This document shows positions 42,101 to 48,317 of a stretch of 48,317 nucleotides of DNA, piece after piece. Position numbers and translations under genes: made by a program. Every line of letters begins with the position of its first letter. Position 1 is the stretch's first letter. The DNA comes from Acidobacteriaceae bacterium (GTDB lineage: Bacteria > Acidobacteriota > Terriglobia > Terriglobales > Acidobacteriaceae). Below the pieces are notes generated by a model. That model was not told where the DNA came from and made no database searches. It saw only the letters and a list, made by a program, of their open reading frames with translations. The stretch is taken from assembly GCA_025350325.1 (NCBI GenBank), contig JANXYB010000106.1, positions 1-48,317 on the forward strand, written 5' to 3'.

Positions 42101-42774
42101 GAGGGTTCATAACTAATGCTGCTCTCGTAGTTGTCGTTGATGTTTACGCCATTGATGTAGAAGCCGCTGTCGCGCGAACCCTGAAAGGAACCGCCCGCAG
42201 TGAATTGCGTTCCGCCCATGGCAAACATCGCACCGACGGAATAAGTTCCGCCGGGGTTGATGTTTGCCTGTGGATAGGTTGATACTCCTGGAGACAAGGC
42301 GGCAATCGATGTGAAGTTGCGGCCATTCAACGGCAGATCTTCAAATTGTTGGGTGGTGAAGTTGGTATCTATGCTGATCTTGTCGGTCTCTAGTCCTCCG
42401 GCTTCCTCCGACACCGTTACTGATTCCTGCACCGAGCCTTGGTGCAATTTGAAGTCGTAGTGCGTCACTCCACCGATATTGACCGCGACCGGCTGCGACT
42501 TTGCCGTCTCAAACCCCTGGATGGTTGTCGTCAGCTGATATTGTCCTGCGGTGAGGTTATTGAATTCAAAGTGGCCTGCTGTGTCCGCATTGACCTGCTG
42601 GGTCTGGTTGTGGGCGATGTCGAGCAAGGTAATTTGTGCGCCGGGCACAACTGCGCCGGACGGATCGAAGACCGTGCCCTCAATACCGCCGCGTTGCGCA
42701 AACTGCGTCCAGCCGCTCACGGGAAGCAGCAGCAGGAATAGAAAAAACACTGAAACCGGGGAGTGTCGATTCAT
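39169..42774 (-). CDS. Oar-like TonB-dependent transporter with carboxypeptidase-regulatory domain
   Basis: 1,201 residues from ATG 42774 (GAGG upstream); a start at 42822 would lie on the palindromic operator and lacks a signal peptide at the N-terminus. Signal peptide (VFFLFLLLLPVSGWTQ), then a CarboxypepD_reg-like domain (GGIEGTVFDPSGAVVPGAQI to about residue 100), a plug-like region (FEDLPLNGRNFTSIAALSPG), and a long beta-barrel part that ends in the aromatic motif GRIGQVAAKLVF. This is the large acidobacterial Oar/SusC-like type. It should import an oligosaccharide through the outer membrane. A LacI-family gene lies directly upstream and an operator-like palindrome sits 35 bp before its start. 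Confidence 0.92.
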   Translation of the reverse strand: MNRHSPVSVFFLFLLLLPVSGWTQFAQRGGIEGTVFDPSGAVVPGAQITLLDIAHNQTQQVNADTAGHFEFNNLTAGQYQLTTTIQGFETAKSQPVAVNIGGVTHYDFKLHQGSVQESVTVSEEAGGLETDKISIDTNFTTQQFEDLPLNGRNFTSIAALSPGVSTYPQANINPGGTYSVGAMFAMGGTQFTAGGSFQGSRDSGFYINGVNINDNYESSISYEPSAEALGAGTVQVADFSAAIGHDIAALTMQTKGGSSKFHGEAFEFLENTDFNAVNPWVHANDVITGSVTQKPILHRNQFGGNLGGTVYIPKVMPWLKDRIFFFGNYENFIEHDGNEQRSGSVPSAAERTGDFSELLSPNPNPVQLYNPFTTTYNADGTSTRQPIPGNRLDLATRPDGSPLIDPNAAAIINALYPLPNIPNTPSNEVNYIAYRTPGISNYHLDTRFDAKITAKDSLFVTWSESKGSSTYAGGIAPTELYNFPNQDQAFLITTNYVHIFTPRLTNEFLFGLGDGALVTMSASQFAYSNSSANPLNQLFQNTGTGISKGLFAIFAGNYIAPGAGEVFRAENESYQVSDNVDWVFGRHTLTAGVNYFRKSEIDWDISRNVGFGGFTTSGGDQGYVGGDAMGDFLIGVPNNLWVRYSINGGNATSPNYNIVFPSWGMYVNDKFRVSPKLTLSAGLRYELSIPNYTPNPAVAPCCAIYTPTADGGVLQYPGIAAGLPSHYLKAPKLDFAPRVSVAYSFNPQRVVRAGYGIFYDTGASQISNNVGNAIYGTSAAVNYNVNNVTLGAPPDTPVLSLSNIFPTPQTTTLGSFPVSTGKGQGYEGDGQYTGVTYYDQKSMPLPYYQRMMLDLQQQVGGHDVFTLSYAGAQGRKGQNETNINLPAYQTGWLAGGGVGDPSFNAARPNAVGRFGDIYVMRPRLNSFYNALIAQYRHDFNKGIQVTSNYTWGKTVSDYPWINTLGNNGTSGGGVRGLQYPNLYNRGETNQSHRHRFVFSGIFSPTYGAHWHEFAKAPLAGWRLSGIFTLESGDALTVSNGGPGTACDVTDPLTTTHCIATPVAGTDPVEYTYSGSSAQDGAGFDQLNVAGTPNINHGDKTFSHQFNTAAFSAPPMNTRGNSGLGTVRGPGQNNVDLSIAKTFPIYERFHLEFRADAFNALNHTQWTGINTTYPSGNAQYPFGQVNGAREGRIGQVAAKLVF

Positions 42775-42808
42775 AGCGAGCCTCAAATGGTTAGGTGGTC
42801 CAAAAAAA

Positions 42809-42822
42809 TTGAAAGCTTTCAA
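42809..42822. promoter_or_regulatory. LacI-type operator before the TonB transporter
   Basis: TTGAAAGCTTTCAA is a perfect 14-bp palindrome with a central CpG-less GC step, the size and half-site pattern of LacI/CcpA-family operators. It lies 35-48 bp upstream of the transporter start and just downstream of the LacI gene. Confidence 0.7.
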
Positions 42823-42918
42823 AAGCCAGACATGAACAACCTAATTGTGGCAATAGAAGTTGTCAAGTTTGAATCGCAACTTCGTGATTGGCCCAGATCC
42901 GAAGACCGAAATATCGAC

Positions 42919-43998
42919 TCAGGCCTTTGGAGCCAATCGATTGGTCTTGGCTTTACTCCGCATCTTCGTCGCAGGATGGTCTTCCGCAGCTTGCTTAGGA
43001 GGCGCGACGGAATGTCTGAGTTTCAACGAAGTTTGAAGGGTGAGGTGCTTCGCAGGACTCTTATCCCCCTCGCGGCGTTCGAGCAGCAAGCGCGCAGCTG
43101 TCGTCCCTAGCTCGTAGCCCGACTGCGATACGGACGAAAGAGAAGGATTCGTGAACTCGGCTAGATCGAGGTCGTCAAAGCCAATCAGGGAGATGTCCTC
43201 AGGGCATCTTAGACCCGCTTCCCGAATTGCGAGCAGCGCACCGAGTGCAATCATGTCGTTCCCCGCAAAAATGGCGGTGGGACGCGGTATCAGCCGTAGC
43301 AGGATGAGTGCCTTTGCATGCCCACCCCGCTTGTCGAAGCTCGTTTCTTGCGCGTACTCTGGAGCCACATCCAGTCTTGTTTCGCGCATCGCACGTTTAA
43401 AGCCGGCGAGACGTTCCTGAGCGTTCGTAAGGTGCAGCGGTCCCGTGATTGTTGCCAGCTTCCTGTGGCCGAGTTGAATAAGATAGCGCGTCGCGTTGTA
43501 GGCTCCTGCCTCGTTATCCGCGGTTACGCTGTCCCCGCTCCAGTTTGTAGGAAGTCGATCGATGCACACCACTCCTGCTCCAGCTCGACGGTACGACTCC
43601 GCTTGTGCCGTAAGATCACTGAAATTGGACGGAATCACAATTAGGCCAGCGGGCAGATACGTTCGGAGCTCATTCAGGTGAATCAATTCCTTGTCATGAT
43701 CGTTGTCAGTGTTGCAAAGGATCAGACGATATCCGTTCGAAAAAGCAACGTCTTCAGCACCACGAACCACCGCCGGGAAAAACGGATTGGTGATATCCGG
43801 AATGATCATCCCGATCATGTTGGTCTTGTCGCGCCGCAAACCGCGAGCAAGCTGGCTCGGCTGATACCCTGCCGCCTGCACGGCGTCAAGCACGCGCTTG
43901 CGCATAGGCTCTCGAACCCGCGCACTATTGTTGACCACGTGCGAAACCGTCCCAAGGGAAACGCCGGCAATCCTGGCGATGTCCTGCATATTGGCCAT
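42919..43998 (-). CDS. LacI-family transcriptional regulator
   Basis: 359 residues. DNA-binding domain MQDIARIAGVSLGTVSHVVN with the hinge region (YQPSQLARGLRRDKTNMIGM) and a periplasmic-binding-protein-like effector domain (PDITNPFFPAVVRGAEDVAF, ITGPLHLTNAQERLAGFKRA, AIFAGNDMIALGALLAIREA, SLIGFDDLDLAEFTNPSLSS). The tail after residue 325 is basic and not conserved. ATG 43998 follows AGGAGACGAA. It probably represses the TonB transporter and sugar genes downstream; half-sites of its likely operator are also found upstream of its own gene. The inducer is presumably the imported sugar. Confidence 0.93.
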   Translation of the reverse strand: MANMQDIARIAGVSLGTVSHVVNNSARVREPMRKRVLDAVQAAGYQPSQLARGLRRDKTNMIGMIIPDITNPFFPAVVRGAEDVAFSNGYRLILCNTDNDHDKELIHLNELRTYLPAGLIVIPSNFSDLTAQAESYRRAGAGVVCIDRLPTNWSGDSVTADNEAGAYNATRYLIQLGHRKLATITGPLHLTNAQERLAGFKRAMRETRLDVAPEYAQETSFDKRGGHAKALILLRLIPRPTAIFAGNDMIALGALLAIREAGLRCPEDISLIGFDDLDLAEFTNPSLSSVSQSGYELGTTAARLLLERREGDKSPAKHLTLQTSLKLRHSVAPPKQAAEDHPATKMRSKAKTNRLAPKA

Positions 43999-44770
43999 TT
44001 CGTCTCCTGATATGTGGGAAAATGCCCCCGGGCTGGAAGTGGCTTTAGGTGCAATTGCCTTCAGTATAGATGAAACATTTCAAAGCGCCCGTGCCCATGC
44101 GCAGCGATTAGGGTTTCGTTCGGCGTCACACGCGGGATCGAAGCACATCGAATTTTGCTCGGCCGTATATGGAGAACGCAGCTCTGTGCGTCGGATGGCG
44201 TAGACCGCAACAATCGTGCCCAGCGCACCCTGCAGACGATGATCTGGAATACCCGCGCTCTCACGGGCCAATACTAGGGGGAACTGCGCTGCAAGAGAAT
44301 TGCGGCAGGTAGCCAGGAAATGGGCCGTGTAACAAAACCGGCAACTGAAACGGTGGTGAAATGACCGCAGTTCTCGGCTTCGACGTTCTGGCCGCAAGCT
44401 CTCAAGTTTGGAGTTTCAGAGCGCGTCTCAACGGCTTGGTGCCAGCAACCTCTGCGTCGCCCCAAACGCAAATAGAGTTTCTCGTCGCGGTGCTTTTCGT
44501 TCTGCTTGGGATCGCCGCAGTCGTCAAATTTCGGCTTGAGCCAACTGGCTCTAGCTTTGTCCGACCATTTCAACGTAAGCCGGTGCACTGATGTGAAGTC
44601 TTGAAGCAGACGTAATCAACGGCACAACTATGGCATGACAAACCCTGCCAGCTTCGGCCATGGCGATGATGCATTTGAGGTGTAGGAACTCTAGGTTGTC
44701 GAACACACCCCCGAAGGGATGGCCACCACCAAACGCTTACGTCTTTTCGGAATCAGAATCGCTTGTCGAG
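43999..44770. other. Intergenic region between the alpha-galactosidase and LacI genes
   Basis: About 770 bp. Apart from the likely operator at 44071-44082 I see no supported gene. Short frames on both strands (for example 44361-44591 plus) have no recognised domain or ribosome site. Confidence 0.45.
44071..44082. promoter_or_regulatory. Possible second LacI operator (autoregulation)
   Basis: TGAAACATTTCA, an inverted repeat TGAAA-N2-TTTCA, shares both half-sites with the palindrome at 42809-42822. It lies about 75 bp upstream of the LacI gene. Confidence 0.5.
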
Positions 44771-47023
44771 CTACTGAACCTCGAACTTGAAGGCGGCGGC
44801 TTTGAAGTCACCGGTCAGGTCGGGGTCGAGGCCATGGTGCATCCAGTAATCGCCGGACGCGGTTTCGGGGGTGTCCTTCTTGAGTGAACCGTAGATGGGG
44901 GTGACGCGGTATTGCTTCGCGGGGTCGAGGCCGCGGAGGTAGACGCGGGGGTAAGGGTAGTTGAGCGAAGTGGTGTGGAGGAAGACGAAGAGGACGGCCT
45001 GTCTCTGGTCGAGCGAGACGGACTCGGTGGCGGATTGCTCGCTGCCATTGCGCGGGCTGATGATGCGGTAGAGGCTGCCCTGCTGAACGGTCTGGCGGAT
45101 GGTCTTGTAGGCGGCGATGAGGTTCTTGGCGGTAGCGAAGTCGGCTTCGGTCCAATGGTTAAGGTTGGAGCCGACCCCGAGGCCGCCCTGCATGGAAACG
45201 AGGAAGCGGTAGGCGGTGGAGGTGACTCCGGTGGGGCGTGAGCCGGGGGAGTCGGTGACCCAGGCGGTCATGACCTGGGGGGTGTAGGCGTAGGTGAAGC
45301 CGTCCTGGATGCTGAGGCGGTCGAAGGGGTCGGTGTTGTCGGAGGGCCATACCTCGTCGGTGAAGCCGAGGATGCCGAGGTCGACGCGGCCGCCGCCCGA
45401 GGAGCAGGACTGGATTTCGACTTTGGGGTGTTTGGCGCGAAGCTCGGCGAGAATGCTATAGAGGTTGCGGATGTATTCGACGTAGACCGTCTTCTGCTTT
45501 TCGGGATCGGGGCCGAGCTCGGGCCATCCTGGTTCGGACCACTGGCGGTTGTAGTCCCATTTGAGGAAGGCGATGTCGTTGTCGGTGAGGATCTTGTCGA
45601 GGAAGTTGAAGACGTAGGCGCGGACATCTTTGCGGGCGAGGTTGAGCATGAGCTGGTTGCGGCCCTCGCTGCGGGGGCGGCCGGTCATGTTGAGGATCCA
45701 GTCGGGGTGCGCGCGATAGAGGTCGCTGTTGGAGTTGACCATCTCAGGCTCGACCCAGAGACCGAAGTCCATGTTAAGCGCGTGGACCTTGTCGATGAGG
45801 GGCTTGAGACCGTTGGGGAATTTTTGTTTGTTGACGTACCAGTCGCCAAGGCCGAGGTGGTCGGAGGAGCGCTGCCCGAACCAGCCGTCGTCCATGATGA
45901 AGCGTTCGACACCAATGCTGGCAGCCTTCTCGGCGAGGGCCGCCTGGCCGGGCTCGTCGACGGCGAACTCCGTCGCCTCCCAGGAGTTGTAGATGACGGG
46001 GCGGAGCCTTGGCGTGGGCCGCTGCGGTAGGATGTTGGCGATCTGGAAGCGATGGAAGATGCGGGAGGCTTCGCCGATTCCGTGGCCGGAGTAGCCGGCG
46101 TAGAAGACTGGTGTCGATAGGCTGCCGCCGGGCGCGAGCGGGTAGGCAAAGTCGAAGGGGTTGTAGCCGCCGGTGACGCGGATGTCGTGGACCTGATTGC
46201 GCTCAACGTTGATGCGCCAAGAGCCCGACCAGGCGAGGGCTCCGAACCAGACTTCGCCGAATTCTTCGTCAGGACTGGGGGTTGACGCGCCGGGAGCAAG
46301 GCGTGTGATGGCGAACCACGGGTTGTTTTGTTGGCCGGTGCTGCCGCGTCGGGACTCGAGGACAGTGGTGCCGTCGGCGATCTTCTGCTGCTGAAGCTGC
46401 ATTTCTGCGGCCCAGCGGCCGGTGAGGTAGCTCAGGGTGTAGTCGGTGCCGTGAGGGAGGTTCCAGGTGGCGGAACTGGCTTGCTCGATGGTTAGCTTTT
46501 CTTTCGTGTGATTCGAGATGACAGACGACCGGCCGATGACGCCGGTCGCCGGATCGACGGTATAGATGAGGTCAACGAAGACGTCGCGGGAGATGTCTTT
46601 GGTGGTGATGATGAGCTTGTCTCTACCGGGCCCGTCACGGTCGATTTTGTGGGAGACGTAGTGCAGGACGAGGTCGCGGTTGCCGTCTGGAAAGGTGATC
46701 TTGACGGCGGGTTCGGTGAAGTTGAGCCCGCCCCAGGCGCGGTACTCGTAGGGGGTAATGGTGGTAGAGGTCTCCATGCCGGAGAGTTCGTGGGGCTCGA
46801 CGGGGGTGGGGATGGGGTCGGCGGGGGCGAGCGGTGCTCCCCAGTAGATGGCCTGGAGCTCGCCTGCGGGGTTGACGCCCATCGCATAGGTGACGGCGGG
46901 GGTGTCGATGCGGAAGACGTGGGTGGCGGGGGTGTAGTGGATAGCTTCTTGGGTAGCGGCGGTGGCGGCGGGCAGAACGAGGGTGGCGATGATCGCGGCG
47001 TCAAGGATCAGGTGCTTCGGCAT
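44771..47023 (-). CDS. GH36 alpha-galactosidase
   Basis: 750 residues with a signal peptide (ILDAAIIATLVLPAATAA). The GH36 domains are complete: an N-terminal beta-supersandwich (to about residue 330), then the TIM barrel with FIMDDGWFGQRSSDHLGLGD, FGLWVEPEMVNSNSDLYRAH, FLKWDYNRQW (nucleophile Asp), VEIQSCSSGGGRVDLGIL and EVWPSDNTDPFDRL (acid/base Asp). It should cleave terminal alpha-galactose from oligosaccharides in the periplasm or outside. GC content at third positions is visibly higher than in the neighbours. AGGAAAGAG precedes ATG 47023. Its place beside the LacI and TonB genes suggests a shared substrate. Confidence 0.94.
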   Translation of the reverse strand: MPKHLILDAAIIATLVLPAATAATQEAIHYTPATHVFRIDTPAVTYAMGVNPAGELQAIYWGAPLAPADPIPTPVEPHELSGMETSTTITPYEYRAWGGLNFTEPAVKITFPDGNRDLVLHYVSHKIDRDGPGRDKLIITTKDISRDVFVDLIYTVDPATGVIGRSSVISNHTKEKLTIEQASSATWNLPHGTDYTLSYLTGRWAAEMQLQQQKIADGTTVLESRRGSTGQQNNPWFAITRLAPGASTPSPDEEFGEVWFGALAWSGSWRINVERNQVHDIRVTGGYNPFDFAYPLAPGGSLSTPVFYAGYSGHGIGEASRIFHRFQIANILPQRPTPRLRPVIYNSWEATEFAVDEPGQAALAEKAASIGVERFIMDDGWFGQRSSDHLGLGDWYVNKQKFPNGLKPLIDKVHALNMDFGLWVEPEMVNSNSDLYRAHPDWILNMTGRPRSEGRNQLMLNLARKDVRAYVFNFLDKILTDNDIAFLKWDYNRQWSEPGWPELGPDPEKQKTVYVEYIRNLYSILAELRAKHPKVEIQSCSSGGGRVDLGILGFTDEVWPSDNTDPFDRLSIQDGFTYAYTPQVMTAWVTDSPGSRPTGVTSTAYRFLVSMQGGLGVGSNLNHWTEADFATAKNLIAAYKTIRQTVQQGSLYRIISPRNGSEQSATESVSLDQRQAVLFVFLHTTSLNYPYPRVYLRGLDPAKQYRVTPIYGSLKKDTPETASGDYWMHHGLDPDLTGDFKAAAFKFEVQ

Positions 47024-47513
47024 GGGACTCTTTCCTGCTGCTCGGAACTTCCACGGCGGGCGGCGGTAGATGCATTGCTAAGTATATGCATTGCCTATGT
47101 GCGGCGACTTTGAACACGCCAAGCACCAGCGAAGAATCTTCGTGCACTGAGCGCATGCAGTACTGCAACGGCGTTGGAAGCAATCTTCCGGCTTCAGTGA
47201 GTGGCTCGGACAACTGACCTCGCATGTCCATCGAAACGTGGCGATGGTTGCCCTGGCTAATAAGCTGGCTTGCATGGCATGGACCGTGTTGGCTAAGGAG
47301 AAGATAGCGGCCGCCACCTCTACCAAAAGTAGTCGCTTGCAAAATGCCGGTGGACCATACATTCCTGTTGGCCACCACATCAGGAATGGCTTGATGCTGA
47401 CGACAAACTCTATGCCGGAGACAGGATGGGAACGGTGTACTGCGCACTCGATTCTTGGAGTCGGCGGACCTCCGACCTTTAGTCCTCACTGCCACCCTTA
47501 TAGTCGATGCAGG
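47024..47513. other. Intergenic region upstream of the alpha-galactosidase
   Basis: About 490 bp without a supported gene. ATGCATTGC occurs twice, at 47070-47078 and 47086-47094, 47-70 bp upstream of the galactosidase start; direct repeats so placed could be a regulator site. Confidence 0.45.
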
Positions 47514-48170
47514 TTACTTACACGACACGAGCGGCGGCCCGTTTTCCATCCGTGTCGTTGGCGGCTGCGCCGCGTCATAGACGACAACTGCCAGCGCTCG
47601 GCGAGGCTTTGACCCGGTGGCGATTAGTTGCATCGTGACGCCTGTTGGAAGAACCAAGCTTTCACCCTTTTGCATCTTGTAGGCGCGATCTGGTGTTTCC
47701 AGGCACTGTTCTCCGTCAACCACGTAGAATGCCTCCACACCTGAGTGATGATGCACACGTGATGTCATCCCAGCAGGAATATAGGCTGACATAACCAACA
47801 TCGAATACTTGGGAGCAGGCGGCAGAGGCGGAAGGGCCACCTGCGTCACATGTTGCCCACCATGGTGATCGTCGACCCCTGACTCTATCGTCATGAGCCA
47901 CCATGTCCCGTGAGCCGCGAATGCGACGCTTGCAGGACCAACCGCCCCTCGGGCGCTCTCCCCGGAAGCAAAGCGATCGATATGCCAGAACAGCGGCTCC
48001 TTCAAGGTTCCAGGCAGAGGTTTGTCTTCGACAAGGCTGCACCCAATCTCACCTCGTCGCTCCGGTGAGTTTGCGACACACCCCGGTTCCAATTGCGCTG
48101 AAGCCATCTTTGCCAGAAGGATCGGAAGCACTATCGCTCCGATCAGACACCGTAGCTTGACTGCTTTCAT
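47514..48170 (-). CDS. Secreted cupin-domain protein
   Basis: 218 residues from ATG 48170 (GGAGG six bases upstream; an ATG at 48200 is upstream of that site). Signal peptide (CLIGAIVLPILLAKMASA|Q). The cupin core is at about residues 125-190: YIPAGMTSRVHHHSGVEAFY, with the metal-binding HHH...E pattern of cupin motif 1, and a shorter motif 2 (LVLPTGVTMQLIATG) in which the usual His is not obvious. Function is unknown. The gene stands alone between the sugar locus and the edge fragment. Confidence 0.8.
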   Translation of the reverse strand: MKAVKLRCLIGAIVLPILLAKMASAQLEPGCVANSPERRGEIGCSLVEDKPLPGTLKEPLFWHIDRFASGESARGAVGPASVAFAAHGTWWLMTIESGVDDHHGGQHVTQVALPPLPPAPKYSMLVMSAYIPAGMTSRVHHHSGVEAFYVVDGEQCLETPDRAYKMQKGESLVLPTGVTMQLIATGSKPRRALAVVVYDAAQPPTTRMENGPPLVSCK

Positions 48171-48205
48171 AGCATGCCTCCAAAAAATGGTCGCGATCAC
48201 TAATT

Positions 48206-48317
48206 CTACCCGGGGAGAACTGACACAATGCTGTCGACCTCAAACCTGCCCGGCAAACTGATTCCGAGAAGCGCGTGCTTTGATTTGCCGGTGCCGTTGA
48301 GTACGCAGCCCATCACC
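48206..48317 (-). CDS. ispG: C-terminal piece of an IspG-like protein (partial, 5' end outside window)
   Basis: The last 36 codons of a minus-strand frame entering from the right edge, ending at TAG 48208-48206. MGCVLNGTGKSKHALLGISL matches the late IspG (HMB-PP synthase) block MGC.VNGxGE....IGI, which carries a cluster cysteine. Two oddities: the Glu that follows NGxG in the family is Lys here, and the sequence after LPGRFEV loses similarity and stops early. It could be a decayed copy or a gene with an altered end; the rest lies outside the window. Confidence 0.55.
   Translation of the reverse strand, partial: VMGCVLNGTGKSKHALLGISLPGRFEVDSIVSVLPG

Noticed and set aside
44361..44591. Plus-strand frame of 76 codons with one possible helix upstream of lacI
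   Set aside because: No ribosome site, no similarity I can recognise, and equally long frames on the other strand at the same place.
45428..46299. Overlapping long frames on both strands within the alpha-galactosidase
   Set aside because: They follow from high third-position GC of the GH36 gene and show low-complexity S/T/P or V/E/G composition.

Overview
The window looks like chromosomal DNA of an Acidobacteriota bacterium, probably class Terriglobia. The pointers are an Oar-like TonB-dependent transporter of about 1,200 residues with an N-terminal carboxypeptidase-regulatory-like domain, a PadR regulator next to a permease of the ADOP type, an ECF sigma factor with the C-terminal FHASRCDRVV tail, and a b-type cytochrome fused to cytochrome c beside a caa3 oxidase. 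The assignment is an inference from gene content; there is no rRNA or marker tree in the window.

Layout. (1) 1-6930: an exopolysaccharide locus. On the minus strand lie a chain-length regulator (Wzz/GumC-like), a flippase and a GT4 glycosyltransferase cut by the window edge, joined by 4-bp stop/start overlaps. Diverging from them on the plus strand are a Wza-like SLBB export protein and an ExoY/WcaJ-type priming transferase. (2) 6931-7688: decayed DNA with the 5' part of a tyrosine recombinase. (3) 7689-15815: eight minus-strand genes forming a respiratory superoperon: caa3 oxidase subunits II, I and III, a conserved membrane protein, a dihaem lipoprotein cytochrome c, a Rieske protein, a cytochrome b-c fusion and CtaG. 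(4) 16092-18166: a MarR regulator translationally coupled to a ClC channel/antiporter, with a perfect 15-bp palindrome just upstream of the regulator. (5) 18385-22186: an ECF sigma factor, divergent from a DoxX-like protein and a small cysteine-containing periplasmic protein, then a PLP-dependent decarboxylase and a DUF488 protein. (6) 22537-24308: broken genes (PadR without a start codon, ADOP cut to 326 residues) and a stretch of unexplained non-coding DNA.

(7) 24309-32568: an L-rhamnose module. A secreted GH78-like rhamnosidase and a RhaI-type isomerase are on the minus strand; a fused rhamnulose-phosphate aldolase/lactaldehyde dehydrogenase, rhamnulokinase and RhaT symporter are on the plus strand. 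Together they would release, import and degrade rhamnose to lactate and dihydroxyacetone phosphate. (8) 32569-34131: a scar holding the C-terminal end of a tyrosine recombinase and several truncated genes around a YcaC-like hydrolase that has lost its cysteine. (9) 34669-47023: a second sugar locus on the minus strand: GH36 alpha-galactosidase, LacI regulator, TonB transporter, GRP-family sugar porter, ribokinase, and a large secreted protein that joins a glycosidase-like domain to a formylglycine-generating-enzyme fold. LacI-like palindromes lie before the transporter and before the regulator. (10) 47514-48317: a secreted cupin protein and, at the right edge, what looks like the tail of IspG.

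The observations most worth following are the glycosidase/FGE-fold fusion in its LacI-controlled sugar locus, the altered quinol-site motif of the cytochrome b, and the marks of recombination (split recombinase relics, truncated genes) around the rhamnose module. I did not find a defence system, CRISPR array, tRNA, rRNA or complete insertion sequence.
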